From NCBI GenBank assembly GCA_000378885.1, contig KB900456.1, forward strand, positions 484,709 through 547,342: a DNA stretch of 62,634 bases. Reading direction: 5' to 3'. Of this stretch, positions 36,863-46,438 are shown one piece after another (position 1 is the first letter of the stretch; the number at the start of each line of letters is the position of its first letter). The notes under the pieces are model-generated. The model had not been told where the DNA came from. It saw only the letters and a program-made list of their open reading frames with translations, and ran no database searches. Source of the DNA: an actinobacterium SCGC AAA044-N04 (GTDB taxonomy: Bacteria > Actinomycetota > Actinomycetes > Nanopelagicales > Nanopelagicaceae). A program made the translations under genes and the position numbers.

Positions 36863-37224
36863 TACTGAGCTATATCTCGGCGCAGGGCTACTGCCCCATG
36901 TAGATAGATATGAGAAATCTCTTCATGACTCTTTGTGCTCTCAACATGCAGCATCGCGCGGATAACCATGGCCAGCGCTCCGGGGACATCGACTTCTACT
37001 GAGCCGATCAGGGGTACTGAGGCAAAGCCAATCTCGCGACACGCAGCTGCCGGAAAGGCGGCTGTTAAATCGGGGGTCGAAGTGAAAAAGACCGAGACAA
37101 CATCACTAGGTGTCAGGCTGTTGGCATCCAAAATCGCCTGGATCAGCTCTTTAACCCCTGTGGCTATTGCCTCTGGGGTATTTGCGCTCACTTGAGTGGC
37201 GCCACGAATAGCTCTGATCGACAT
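36862..37224 (-). CDS. aroH: Chorismate mutase, AroH class
   Basis: 120 aa trimeric beta-alpha barrel-like enzyme. MSIRAIRGATQVSANT with catalytic Arg, VSVFFTSTPDLTAAFPA and the final HGAVALRRD are conserved. It feeds prephenate to TyrA. The mRNA is probably leaderless: TACCCT lies 6 nt upstream of the ATG. The ATCGAT-repeat island lies just upstream and could affect this promoter. Confidence 0.95.
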   Translation of the reverse strand: MSIRAIRGATQVSANTPEAIATGVKELIQAILDANSLTPSDVVSVFFTSTPDLTAAFPAAACREIGFASVPLIGSVEVDVPGALAMVIRAMLHVESTKSHEEISHIYLHGAVALRRDIAQ

Positions 37225-37495
37225 GGGATAAGGGTACCTTTCTCGGTCACTTTTTCGCTTGATTTTGAATGCTTCTAAGATTGTTTAAGTATTAATCGAT
37301 AAAACCGCTTTACGATAATTCTTCACGTTTATCTAGTTACGAGTGCTGTTGACTCTGCAACTCTAAATATCGATTTATCGTTTTCTAGAACCTTTCGTCA
37401 GCGTAATGAATATCGATAAATTGCTAATTGCTCAACCAAATATCGATATATGGTTTTAACGTTATTTGCGTCTTTATCGACAAATAGTAAAGCCG
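37225..37495. repeat. AT-rich non-coding island with repeated ATCGAT palindromes
   Basis: No ORF or RNA gene is recognisable. Four exact ATCGAT copies start at 37295, 37369, 37412 and 37442. Degenerate copies TTATCG (37375) and TTATCGA (37474) and a reverse ACGATAA (37312) are interspersed. Extended consensus is roughly AATATCGATAAA. The AT content is visibly above the flanking genes. Candidate roles: operator array for aroH, nucleoid-protein site, or centromere-like site for the nearby ParA/RHH pair. Confidence 0.6.
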
Positions 37496-38209
37496 TTAAA
37501 GCCCTAAAACGTCACGTAGATTTGTTAATTCTCCCTCATTGAGGTTTCTCCAGCGTCCTTCTGGGGTATCTCCCAATGAGATCGGCCCGAAGTTAGTGCG
37601 GATCAATCGCAGCACTTGAACATCGACTGCCTCCATTAGGCGGCGAATAATGTGGTAGCGACCCTCATGAATCGAGACTTCCAGCCAGGTTGGAGAGAGC
37701 TCTTTGTAGGTCAAAACCCGACCCATTCCATCCTCTAATTCGATGCCTTTGAGCAAAATCTTATCGATTCCCGTAGGCAGTTTTCCCTCATGTTCGATGA
37801 TGTAGGTCTTCTCCAAGCCAAAAGATGGGTGGGTGGCACGGAATGTGAGGTCCCCATCATTGGTCAAAAGGATCAATCCTTCGGAGTCCTTATCCAACCG
37901 ACCTACGTGAAAAAGCCGTTCTTTTCGCAGGTCAATAAAGTCACTGAGCGATGGTCGTCCATCTGGGTCATACATGGTTGACAAAACGCCTTTAGGTTTA
38001 TGAAGTACTAAATAAGACTTAGACAGAGAACGTCTAATTGTCTCACCATCTACCATGACTTGAACTAAAGCAGGGTCAAATTTTGAACCCATCTCGCGAA
38101 TAGTGATTCCATCGACTGAGACTCGGCCAGATTCAATGAGCTCATCTGCACCACGGCGGCTTGTAATACCCGCATCAGCAATTATCTTATTAAGGCGCAT
38201 CTGGCCCAT
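37496..38209 (-). CDS. rluB: 23S rRNA pseudouridine synthase RluB-like
   Basis: 237 aa. An N-terminal S4 domain (MRLNKIIADAGITSRRGADELI) is followed by the catalytic domain with GRLDKDSEGLILLTNDG (catalytic Asp) and GRYHIIRRLMEAV. Start 38209 follows GGGAGGA by 6 nt. It lies downstream of scpB in the conserved order scpA-scpB-rluB; cmk and der, which follow in mycobacteria, are here beyond the island, aroH and tyrA. Confidence 0.94.
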   Translation of the reverse strand: MGQMRLNKIIADAGITSRRGADELIESGRVSVDGITIREMGSKFDPALVQVMVDGETIRRSLSKSYLVLHKPKGVLSTMYDPDGRPSLSDFIDLRKERLFHVGRLDKDSEGLILLTNDGDLTFRATHPSFGLEKTYIIEHEGKLPTGIDKILLKGIELEDGMGRVLTYKELSPTWLEVSIHEGRYHIIRRLMEAVDVQVLRLIRTNFGPISLGDTPEGRWRNLNEGELTNLRDVLGL

Positions 38210-38251
38210 GGCTATCCTCCCGACAGTCAGGGGTCGAGGATAGCGCGGAAG

Positions 38252-38803
38252 TTAGTCAGTTAGCGAATCAAGGATTTCATCTAGCCCATCCAAATTTGGC
38301 AGGTATGGAGCTAGAGCTGGCAGATCTTCAAGAGAATTGAGTCCTAGACGCTCCAGGAAGTAGCTCGTCGTCTTATAAAGGATGGCGCTGCTCTCGTGCT
38401 CGATCCCCGACTCCTCCACCAGACCTCTGGTGATCAAAGTCTTCATAACCGCTTCCACATTCACGCCGCGAATGGCTGAAACTCGGGCGCGCGAGACTGG
38501 TTGGCGGTAGGCAATCACCGAAAGCGTCTCAAGGGCGGCTTGGGTCAATCGATTTTGCTGCCCATCCAGGACGAACTTCTCAACGGCCGCGTGGTAATCG
38601 GGGTTGCTATAAAAGCGCCATCCCCCGTTGATTTTGCGGAGCGAAAATCCCCGGTCGTCATAGGTGGTGACCAGGTGAGCTAATGCTGCCTCGATTTCCT
38701 CGACAGTCTTCTCCAAGACCTGAGCCAAAATGATCTCTGAAACCGGCTCATCTACGACCATCAGGATTGCTTCGATGGAACACTCAACTTCTACATTAGA
38801 CAT
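38252..38803 (-). CDS. scpB: Segregation and condensation protein B
   Basis: 183 aa with two winged-helix domains. RLTQAALETLSVIAYRQPVS and the following VEAVMKTLITRGLVEESG are diagnostic. It bridges the SMC-kleisin condensin. The ATG at 38803 overlaps the end of scpA by 8 bp. Confidence 0.94.
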   Translation of the reverse strand: MSNVEVECSIEAILMVVDEPVSEIILAQVLEKTVEEIEAALAHLVTTYDDRGFSLRKINGGWRFYSNPDYHAAVEKFVLDGQQNRLTQAALETLSVIAYRQPVSRARVSAIRGVNVEAVMKTLITRGLVEESGIEHESSAILYKTTSYFLERLGLNSLEDLPALAPYLPNLDGLDEILDSLTD

Positions 38804-39668
38804 TCGTACTACCTTCTGTCGGCTCGTCATCTTCTAAAACTACGGGGATATCAAACTCATCGGTGACTTCTACTTCCCCGGACTCAGATCCAGTCCAGGA
38901 AATCTGAAGCTCGCCAAGGGCCATGACCTGGTCAAAGCGCAAAACGCCTTGGCGATAGAGATCGAGCAAGGCTAGGAATCTAGCAACAATGACCATGGTA
39001 TTTTCAGCATCAGAGACGAGGTTTCTAAAACTCATCGACTTCGATCTTCGCAAAGCCTCAACTACAACTCGAGACTCTTCAGCAACGCTGACCAATGCCA
39101 AGTGCAGATGCTCAACACTGACAACCGGTGCAACTTTAGGAGTCAGCACGCGCTCAGCAATTGCTGCAAAGCGCTGTGGTCCTACACCGATTAGCACCTC
39201 AGGAAGCAGCGCACTCAGGGTTGGATCCAGTGCTACAACGCGTGGGAAAAACTTATCGGCCGTGGTGATGCGCTCGCTAAAGGTCGCTGCAATCTCTTTG
39301 AAGGCTCGGTACTGCAGCAGACGTGCAAAGAGAATGTCGCGAGCCTCAAGTAGTGCTAGATCCTCTTCATCATCTACTTCCCCACTTGGCAACAATCTCG
39401 CCGCTTTCAAATCTAACAAGGTTGCAGCCACAACTAGGAATTCGGTGGCCTGATCTAAGCGCCAACCCTCTCCTGAGGCCTCCAGAGCCCTAATAAAGGC
39501 TATGAATTCATCAGTTACAAGGCTCAGAGATATCTCAGTGATATCCATTTTGTGGCGAGAAATAAGCTGAAGGAGCAGGTCAAAAGGACCATCGAAGTTA
39601 TCGAGGTGGACGGAGAAAGCGCCAGCTACAGCGTTCACATCCTTTGATTCCTCCAGTGATAAATCCAT
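38796..39668 (-). CDS. scpA: Segregation and condensation protein A (kleisin)
   Basis: 290 aa. The N-terminal kleisin motif is FSVHLDNFDGPFDLLLQLIS and the helical region LVVAATLLDLKAARLLP follows. The C-terminal winged helix contacts SMC. The acidic tail extends past the normal end. It is divergent from parA, as in mycobacteria and Streptomyces. Confidence 0.94.
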   Translation of the reverse strand: MDLSLEESKDVNAVAGAFSVHLDNFDGPFDLLLQLISRHKMDITEISLSLVTDEFIAFIRALEASGEGWRLDQATEFLVVAATLLDLKAARLLPSGEVDDEEDLALLEARDILFARLLQYRAFKEIAATFSERITTADKFFPRVVALDPTLSALLPEVLIGVGPQRFAAIAERVLTPKVAPVVSVEHLHLALVSVAEESRVVVEALRRSKSMSFRNLVSDAENTMVIVARFLALLDLYRQGVLRFDQVMALGELQISWTGSESGEVEVTDEFDIPVVLEDDEPTEGSTNV

Positions 39669-39749
39669 GGCGCCACCCTACTTCACAGTTGCTCCAGTTC
39701 TGGGTAGCGCGTAGGCTCGCGCTCACTTCACGGAAAAGAGGTTTGACGC

Positions 39750-40634
39750 TTGAACGCTAAATCGACAAAGCAAGAAGATGTAGCCACTACTGCAACTCTT
39801 CTGGGCAAAAGCGCGGCAAATATCCCAACACCACCTCCGATCACCGAACATGGAAATGCAAAAGTTGTCGCGATCTTCAACCAAAAAGGTGGAGTCGGCA
39901 AAACAACTACAACAATCAATCTTGGTGCTTCCCTTGCCGAGATGGGTCGTCGTGTTCTCCTTGTGGATTTTGATCCTCAAGGTGGTCTCTCACTTGGTCT
40001 GGGTGTTAACGCCCACTCACTTCCGTTGGAACAAACTGTTTACTACGCACTCATGACTCCAACAGCCAATGTGGATTCCATCGTTCTTAAATCTGCAGTG
40101 CCTGGCCTTGATTTCTTGCCGGCAAACCGCGACCTTGGAACAGCTGAAACAACACTGGGCGCAGAAATTGGCGGTCAGCAGTATCTCAAGCGCGCTCTTG
40201 GTTCACTGCGCGATTACTACGACGTCATTTTGATCGACTGCCAGCCAACAATGGGTCAGTTAACTATCAACGCACTTGTTGCAGCTGATGAAGTAATTGT
40301 TCCTTTGCAATGTGAATATTTCGCACTTCACGGCTTCATTGAACTTAAAGGTAACTTGGACAAGGTGAAGAACTTCCTCAATCCAAATCTTAAACTCATT
40401 GGTATTTTGGCAACGATGTATGACAAGAAGACTTCACACAATCGCCAAGTACTAGAGCGCATTCTTGAACAGTTCCCACAAGATGTCTTTGAAACAATTA
40501 TTGCCAAGACAATTCGTTTCCCTGAAACAACTGTTGTCGGCGAACCAATCACTACATATGCAACCAGCTCAGGTGGCGCAGCTTCATATCGCCGACTAGC
40601 TAGAGAACTTATTGCCCGAGGAGGCGCACGATGA
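39750..40634 (+). CDS. ParA/Soj family ATPase (second chromosomal ParA type)
   Basis: 294 aa. The deviant Walker A is FNQKGGVGKTTTTINLGAS near residue 45. A Walker A' DFDPQGG and the DCQPTMGQLT motif follow. A 37-aa N-terminal tail without an HTH precedes the ATPase. It is not beside parB/gidB as the main ParA would be, but beside scpAB, matching Rv1708. TTG at 39750 is the likely start with AAGAGG upstream. It is coupled by ATGA to the RHH gene. Confidence 0.9.
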   Translation: MNAKSTKQEDVATTATLLGKSAANIPTPPPITEHGNAKVVAIFNQKGGVGKTTTTINLGASLAEMGRRVLLVDFDPQGGLSLGLGVNAHSLPLEQTVYYALMTPTANVDSIVLKSAVPGLDFLPANRDLGTAETTLGAEIGGQQYLKRALGSLRDYYDVILIDCQPTMGQLTINALVAADEVIVPLQCEYFALHGFIELKGNLDKVKNFLNPNLKLIGILATMYDKKTSHNRQVLERILEQFPQDVFETIIAKTIRFPETTVVGEPITTYATSSGGAASYRRLARELIARGGAR

Positions 40635-41041
40635 CACGCAGAGCAAATCTTCCAGGTGCTGATGAACTATTTCGTTCAACTGCCCCAACGTTAAGCGCTG
40701 TTCCAGCACAAAGTGAAACACCTGCACCACTTGTTCCACCAGCTATTGCAACGCCAAAGGCACCATCTAGTAAAAAGGGTGTTCGCACAATCGCACGACG
40801 TCGTGTGACAACAGTTGATCGCTCACCTTCTGGTCGTGAGCGCCATGATGAAAAAATCACTGTCTATTTATCTCCTGATGAACTCTTTGAACTAGATCAA
40901 GCCCGTTTGCAACTTCGCGGTGATCTTGGACTTGCAGTTGATCGCGGCCGTATTGTTCGCGAATCAATCGCTGTCATCATCGCTGATCTTGAAGCTAAAG
41001 GTGATCAAAGTATTCTTGCCCGCCGGTTACGCGGACTGTAA
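40631..41041 (+). CDS. Ribbon-helix-helix-like protein, probable partner of ParA
   Basis: 136 aa of unknown function. A disordered basic/proline N-terminus (residues 1 to about 70) is followed by a segment ITVYLSPDELFELDQARLQL and a helix RGRIVRESIAVIIADLE that together resemble a ribbon-helix-helix DNA-binding fold. It overlaps parA by 4 bp. In plasmid partition systems a ParA ATPase with a small RHH protein is a known arrangement, so a centromere- or operator-binding role is inferred. Confidence 0.75.
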   Translation: MTRRANLPGADELFRSTAPTLSAVPAQSETPAPLVPPAIATPKAPSSKKGVRTIARRRVTTVDRSPSGRERHDEKITVYLSPDELFELDQARLQLRGDLGLAVDRGRIVRESIAVIIADLEAKGDQSILARRLRGL

Positions 41042-41047
41042 GAACTA

Positions 41048-41971
41048 CTAACCGCGTGCGCGCGGATGAGCGAGTGAATAACTCTCTCGAACTTTATCGA
41101 TAGTAATAAGCGTATATATCTGCGTTGTAGTCACTGAAGCATGTCCTAGTAGTTCTTGAACAACGCGAATATCTGCCCCGCCATCTAACAGATGTGTTGC
41201 ATAGGAATGTCTAAAGACATGGGGCGAAACATGCGCCTCAATTCCTGCATCTTTTGCTGCTCTAATCACCATGTTCCATGCGGACTGGCGAGTTAAGCGC
41301 GCTCCCCTGGAGTTAAGAAAAAGGGCGGCATTAGTTTTTGAATTCTTAGCTGCAAGCATGGGACGTATGCGAACCAAGTAATCAGTAATGGCCTTTGTTG
41401 CAAAAGAACCAAGTGGAACTATGCGCTCTTTTGACCCTTTACCGCGCAGCTTTAAAGTCGTAATTTCACCATCAGCACTTTGTGCAGTTGAAATATCTGC
41501 AATGTTGATTCCCACTAATTCCGAGACACGGGCACCGCTGCTATAGAGCAGTTCGATCATTGCTTGGTCTCGAAGCGTGATTGGTTCACTTTCTCTATAG
41601 GCAGCATTTATCAACGACATAATCTGTTCAACAGTTAGTGCTTTCGGAAGTCTGCGCTTTGTTTGGCTCGGCAACATTTCAAAAGTTGGATTAGCTATCC
41701 CAAACTCACTCATGGCATGTTTGAAAAATGAACGAAGTGTTGAATTGATTCGGCTGATGCTGGCGGGTGATGCTTGATAGCTCTTAAGAGATACTTCAAA
41801 ATCAGAAATGATTTGCGGGTCCACATCCCCCAATGCTCTCCCGTTGAGGAAGTTTTCAAACTTAATCAAATCCCTGCGATAGGCAGCGATTGTGTGAACA
41901 GATAAGCCGCGTTCAATCGTTAGGTGATTGAGAAAAGAAGTAGAAACTAAATCAAAGTTCAACGCTGTCAT
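41048..41971 (-). CDS. xerD: Tyrosine recombinase XerD
   Basis: 307 aa. The N-terminal SAM-like core-binding domain is followed by the catalytic domain with Arg in SSGARVSELVGI, the HVFRHSYATHLL box, the His in LLGHASVTTTQ and the Tyr nucleophile in IYTLI. It resolves chromosome dimers with XerC. ATG 41971 has AAGG 9 nt upstream; an ATG two codons earlier is possible. It overlaps the end of ald. Confidence 0.92.
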   Translation of the reverse strand: MTALNFDLVSTSFLNHLTIERGLSVHTIAAYRRDLIKFENFLNGRALGDVDPQIISDFEVSLKSYQASPASISRINSTLRSFFKHAMSEFGIANPTFEMLPSQTKRRLPKALTVEQIMSLINAAYRESEPITLRDQAMIELLYSSGARVSELVGINIADISTAQSADGEITTLKLRGKGSKERIVPLGSFATKAITDYLVRIRPMLAAKNSKTNAALFLNSRGARLTRQSAWNMVIRAAKDAGIEAHVSPHVFRHSYATHLLDGGADIRVVQELLGHASVTTTQIYTLITIDKVRESYSLAHPRARG

Positions 41972-43049
41972 ATCCATGTGCCTTGGCTACGGCTTGATAG
42001 TAAATCTTCCCATCATGAACATTAAGGCCCTTGGCTAAATTGCGATCATCAGCGCAGGCTTTCTTCCAACCAAGATTTGCAATTGATAATGCATACGGCA
42101 AAGTCGCATTTGTGAGCGCATATGTGCTGGCAACAGGGACTGCCCCTGGCATATTAGCCACGCAGTAAAAAACGGAGTTGTGCACTTGATAGGTTGGCTC
42201 GGCATGGGTTGTCGGACGTGAATCTTCAAAACATCCGCCCTGATCAATAGCGATATCTACTAGAACCGAACCTGATTTCATCTGTGCCACTAAAGCATTT
42301 GATACTAACTTAGGAGCTTTTGCTCCATGCACCAACACTGCGCCGATAACAAGATCTGCTTGCTTGGCTTCTCGTTCAATGGCATGTTTGGAAGAGGTCA
42401 AAGTCTTAATGCGTCCGCCATAACTTGTGTCTATGTATTGAAGACGTGCGACAGAGCGATCAATGATTGTTACATCAGCGCCCATTCCCATCGCAATAAC
42501 TGCGGCGTTGAGTCCTGCTACGCCGCCACCAATCACCAGCACTTTGCCTGGGGCTACTCCTGGAACTCCCCCGAGCAAAACTCCACGACCGCCGTGGGGC
42601 TTTTGCAAAGCAGTCGCGCCAACTTGTGTGGCAAGGCGTCCAGCCACTTCACTCATAGGGGCAAGCAGTGGTAATTGTCCGTTAACTTCAACCGTCTCAT
42701 AGGCAATCGCTGTTGTTTTGCTAGTAACGAGTGCGTCCGTGCACACTTTAGAAGCAGCTAGATGTAAATAGGTAAACAAAACCTGGTCTTTGCGAAGCAG
42801 TGAATATTCACTTTCGATTGGTTCTTTCACCTTTAGCAACAGATCTGCTTTTTCCCAGACATCGCTGGCTTTGGCAACGATAGTTGCACCAACTGAAGTG
42901 AAATCTTGGTCGGTGATTGCAGAGCCAAGTCCTGCGCCGGTTTCAATAACTACTTGATGGCCGGCTGCTACAAACTCTGAAACTCCTTCGGGTGTGATAG
43001 CAACACGTGATTCGTGGACCTTTATTTCTTTAGGTACTCCAACGATCAT
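41952..43049 (-). CDS. ald: Alanine dehydrogenase
   Basis: 365 aa NAD-dependent enzyme (alanine to pyruvate and ammonia). MIVGVPKEIKVHESRVAITP with the conserved Lys/Arg is at the N-terminus, the nucleotide motif VLVIGGGVAGLNAAVIAMG mid-protein. Its insertion between xerD and pyrG differs from mycobacteria, where a NUDIX gene occupies this place. It starts directly after the pyrG stop. Confidence 0.95.
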   Translation of the reverse strand: MIVGVPKEIKVHESRVAITPEGVSEFVAAGHQVVIETGAGLGSAITDQDFTSVGATIVAKASDVWEKADLLLKVKEPIESEYSLLRKDQVLFTYLHLAASKVCTDALVTSKTTAIAYETVEVNGQLPLLAPMSEVAGRLATQVGATALQKPHGGRGVLLGGVPGVAPGKVLVIGGGVAGLNAAVIAMGMGADVTIIDRSVARLQYIDTSYGGRIKTLTSSKHAIEREAKQADLVIGAVLVHGAKAPKLVSNALVAQMKSGSVLVDIAIDQGGCFEDSRPTTHAEPTYQVHNSVFYCVANMPGAVPVASTYALTNATLPYALSIANLGWKKACADDRNLAKGLNVHDGKIYYQAVAKAHGYDSVEL

Positions 43050-44684
43050 TTACTTACCTTTCGCTGCTACCGCCGCTTTAATCAATCCAACAAAGAGTGG
43101 GTGTGGCTTAGTTGGACGTGAACGTAGCTCTGGGTGAGCCTGTGTTCCTACGTAGTAAGGATGCACCTCTCGAGGCAGTTCCACAAACTCCACCAAGTCA
43201 CGCTCGGCAAACATGCCTGAGAAAACTAAACCAGCCTTTGAAATCTGAGCACGATAGAGATTGTTGACTTCATATCGATGACGATGTCGTTCTGATATTT
43301 CAAGAGAACCATAAGTATCAGCAACAACAGAGCCTTTAAGCAGATCAGCTTTATAGAGACCTAGACGCATCGTGCCACCCATGTCACCTTCACCTGCAAC
43401 TACATGCTTTTGATCATCCATAGTTGCAATCACTGGTGTTCCAGAATCTGAAAACTCTGCAGAAATTGCATCCTTCATACCAGCTAAGTTTCTAGCAGCT
43501 TCAATGACCATGCATTGCAATCCTAAACACAATCCCAAAGTTGGAATTTTGTTCTCACGTGCAAATTTAAGTGCACCAACTTTTCCTTCGATACCGCGAA
43601 TACCAAAACCTCCGGGAACAACAATGGCATCAAGTCCACTCAAGTGTTTCTTGGCACCTTCTGCACTTTCGCACTCATCACTTGGAATCCAAACAATCTC
43701 AATCTTTGCCTCATTTGCAAAGCCGCCAGCACGTAACGCTTCTGAAACTGAGAGGTAAGCATCTGGTAAATCAATGTACTTTCCAACTAAACCGACTCGC
43801 ACATGATGCTTAGGGTGATGAACTTTCTGCAAAAGTGCATCCCACTCCCCCCACACAACTTCATGGCCACCTAAATCAAGGCGCTTCACAACGTAGGAAT
43901 CTAAGCCTTCAGAGTGCAACACCTTTGGAATGTCATAAATTGACGGTGCATCCATCGCAGCAACTACTGCTTCTAAATCAACGTCACACATCAGTGAAAT
44001 CTTCTTCTTGACTCCTAGTGGGATTTCGCGATCTGAGCGAAGCACAATCGCATCGGGTGCAATACCGATACTGCGAAGGGCAGCAACTGAGTGCTGTGTA
44101 GGCTTTGTCTTTAACTCTCCTGATGGACCAATGTATGGAACAAGAGAAATGTGTAAATAGAAAACATTATCGCGACCAACTTCTTGGCGAATCTGGCGAA
44201 TCGATTCAAGGAATGGTTGAGATTCAATATCTCCAACAGTTCCGCCCACCTCAGTGATAACTAAATCAATGTCAGGGGCTGCCATAGCGCGAATGCGCTC
44301 TTTAATCTCATTAGTGATGTGTGGAATAACTTGAACAGTTTCACCTAAATACTCACCACGACGCTCACGAGCTATTACTCGTGAATACACCTGACCGGTT
44401 GTGACGTTAGCTGATCCGTGCAAATTGGTATCAAGGAATCTTTCGTAGTGACCGATATCTAAATCTGTCTCAGCCCCATCATCGGTAACGAAAACTTCAC
44501 CGTGTTGGAATGGATTCATGGTGCCTGGGTCAACGTTGAGGTAGGGATCAAGCTTTTGCATTGTTACGCGAATTCCACGGGCTACTAATAACCTGCCAAG
44601 TGATGAGGCGGTGAGTCCTTTGCCGAGTGAAGAGGCGACTCCGCCAGTTACAAATAAGTGTTTAGTCACATGAGGTTGGCCCAT
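43050..44684 (-). CDS. pyrG: CTP synthase
   Basis: 544 aa. The synthetase domain starts with [20 protein letters not shown]; the C-terminal glutamine amidotransferase domain has the nucleophile in [11 protein letters not shown] and the final His/Glu pair. It amidates UTP to CTP. The start at 44684 (MGQPHVTKH) agrees with actinobacterial PyrG; six extra codons upstream are possible. recN ends 26 bp upstream. Confidence 0.96.
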   Translation of the reverse strand: MGQPHVTKHLFVTGGVASSLGKGLTASSLGRLLVARGIRVTMQKLDPYLNVDPGTMNPFQHGEVFVTDDGAETDLDIGHYERFLDTNLHGSANVTTGQVYSRVIARERRGEYLGETVQVIPHITNEIKERIRAMAAPDIDLVITEVGGTVGDIESQPFLESIRQIRQEVGRDNVFYLHISLVPYIGPSGELKTKPTQHSVAALRSIGIAPDAIVLRSDREIPLGVKKKISLMCDVDLEAVVAAMDAPSIYDIPKVLHSEGLDSYVVKRLDLGGHEVVWGEWDALLQKVHHPKHHVRVGLVGKYIDLPDAYLSVSEALRAGGFANEAKIEIVWIPSDECESAEGAKKHLSGLDAIVVPGGFGIRGIEGKVGALKFARENKIPTLGLCLGLQCMVIEAARNLAGMKDAISAEFSDSGTPVIATMDDQKHVVAGEGDMGGTMRLGLYKADLLKGSVVADTYGSLEISERHRHRYEVNNLYRAQISKAGLVFSGMFAERDLVEFVELPREVHPYYVGTQAHPELRSRPTKPHPLFVGLIKAAVAAKGK

Positions 44685-44710
44685 GGGAGACCAACCTATC
44701 ATCGGTTTGC

Positions 44711-46438
44711 CTATCGCTTCGACAAGGGCAGTTCTAGGAGTTCGGTGGCGTGTTCACGCGCGCTTGTCGAGCTCTCCATTCCCGCCAACATGCGGGCAAT
44801 CTCCTCAACACGATCCTCTTTGACTACTTTTCGCACATTGCTTTCAGTTACAGATCCATCAGAGTTCTTCGTGACGACAAAATGAGAATCAGCCCACGCT
44901 GCGACTTGAGGCAGGTGAGTCACGACAATGACTTGTGCATGTTGAGAAAGTGCGTGCAAACGTCGACCCACTTCAATGGCTGCTTTGCCGCCAACTCCAG
45001 CATCTACTTCATCAAAAACATATGTTCCAACTGGATGCGTCGCAGCAAGTACTACTTCTAGCGCCAACATCACACGAGACATTTCACCGCCACTTGCACC
45101 TTTAGCAAGTGGAACAAGTGGTCCATCCTTATGTCCTTGAATAAGCATTGCAATCTCATCACAACCAAGGGCCGTGAAATCAGATTCTTTCAAGGCGTTG
45201 TAGTCAGCGCTTTCAACTTGGCAATGAAAGGAAGTATGAGGCATGGATAACTGCTGAATTTCCTTAGAAACTTCTTTAGATAATTTCCCCGCATTCTCAC
45301 TTCGAATACTTGTGAGTGATTTCGCGACTGCTACAAGTTTCTTCTTGATACCAATAAGCTCGGTCTCTAACTCCTTTAACCGCTCATCCCCACCTTCAAG
45401 ATCTGCAATGGCATTCTTTGAGCTCTCAAATCGCTCGCTAAGTGCAATGAGTTCATCATCGGCAGATTGTGAACCGCCATATTTTTTAATGAGTGCATTG
45501 ATCTCAGCTTTTCTAGCGTTCAAATAGTCCAAGCGAGCTGGATCGGCCTCCAAATTAGCTATATAAGAAGCGAGAACGCTCTTTGCATCATCTACTAAGA
45601 AAAATGCTTCGCTCACCTTTTGATAAAGATCTTCGATTTGTGGATCTTTTGCGCGAACCGGATCCAGAGATTTCCTGGTAATTCCAAGGGTTGTCAGCGA
45701 ACCTGACTCTTCGCCTTCAATAACTGATGAGGCGTTTTGGGCAGCCAATCGCAAATCCTCAACGCTAGATAAGCGCCCTATCTCGGTAGTGATTTCTTGT
45801 AGCTCACCGCGCTCTAACTTCAACTTGCCCATCACGGCTGCGAATTCACGCAATTCAATTAACTGAGCATCCCTTGAATCAATACTTTTCTTCATCGCAG
45901 AGATGCGGGACTTGAGCTCGTGATAGTTAGCTAACTCGTTTTGATAATTCACTAACGCGCCATGTAACTCCTTGCCACCAAATCGATCCAGTAAATCTCT
46001 TTGCTTGGCAGCCTTGGTCATGTTCAAGTTAGCGGCTTGGGCGTGTACTTCCACCAAGTTCTCACTTGCCGCAGCTAGGGCACTCGATGGCACAGATATC
46101 GCATTACTTGTTGCTTTGCTTTTTCCATCTGCATTAACAGTTCGTGTGAGAATTAATTGTCCATCTTCAACTTGCAAACCGTTTTCTTCAAAAGAATCCT
46201 GCAAAGACTTTGGAACACTAAAGCTGCCACTGGCAACTAATCTCTCACTGCCCTTGCGCACGAGTGAACTATCACTCTTTCCACCCAAAATGAGATTGAG
46301 TGCCGTCAAAATCATTGTCTTTCCTGCTCCGGTTTCACCCGTTAAAACAGTTAAACCCGGGGAAATTTCAAGGGTGGAGTGTTCAATAACTCCAATAGAG
46401 CGAATAGATATTTCTTCTAGAAATGTGCGATCACTCAC
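44711..46438 (-). CDS. recN: DNA repair protein RecN
   Basis: 575 aa SMC-like ATPase. Walker A is [13 protein letters not shown] near the N-terminus, followed by coiled-coil arms. The signature [14 protein letters not shown] and Walker [13 protein letters not shown] are in the C-terminal head. It acts in double-strand break repair. GTG at 46438 overlaps the nadK stop by 8 bp. Confidence 0.94.
   Translation of the reverse strand: MSDRTFLEEISIRSIGVIEHSTLEISPGLTVLTGETGAGKTMILTALNLILGGKSDSSLVRKGSERLVASGSFSVPKSLQDSFEENGLQVEDGQLILTRTVNADGKSKATSNAISVPSSALAAASENLVEVHAQAANLNMTKAAKQRDLLDRFGGKELHGALVNYQNELANYHELKSRISAMKKSIDSRDAQLIELREFAAVMGKLKLERGELQEITTEIGRLSSVEDLRLAAQNASSVIEGEESGSLTTLGITRKSLDPVRAKDPQIEDLYQKVSEAFFLVDDAKSVLASYIANLEADPARLDYLNARKAEINALIKKYGGSQSADDELIALSERFESSKNAIADLEGGDERLKELETELIGIKKKLVAVAKSLTSIRSENAGKLSKEVSKEIQQLSMPHTSFHCQVESADYNALKESDFTALGCDEIAMLIQGHKDGPLVPLAKGASGGEMSRVMLALEVVLAATHPVGTYVFDEVDAGVGGKAAIEVGRRLHALSQHAQVIVVTHLPQVAAWADSHFVVTKNSDGSVTESNVRKVVKEDRVEEIARMLAGMESSTSAREHATELLELPLSKR

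Noticed and set aside
37261..37495. ATCGAT cluster as DnaA boxes or canonical parS
   Set aside because: DnaA boxes (TTATCCACA) and parS (TGTTTCACGTGAAACA) are not present; only the ATCGAT core recurs.
38989..39453. 154-codon ORF antisense to scpA
   Set aside because: Complement of a conserved coding region; composition is low-complexity Ser/Arg/Ala typical of a shadow frame.
41048..41971. XerD as a phage or island integrase
   Set aside because: Position beside parA/scpAB and normal Xer motifs match the housekeeping recombinase; no flanking repeats, tRNA or phage genes.
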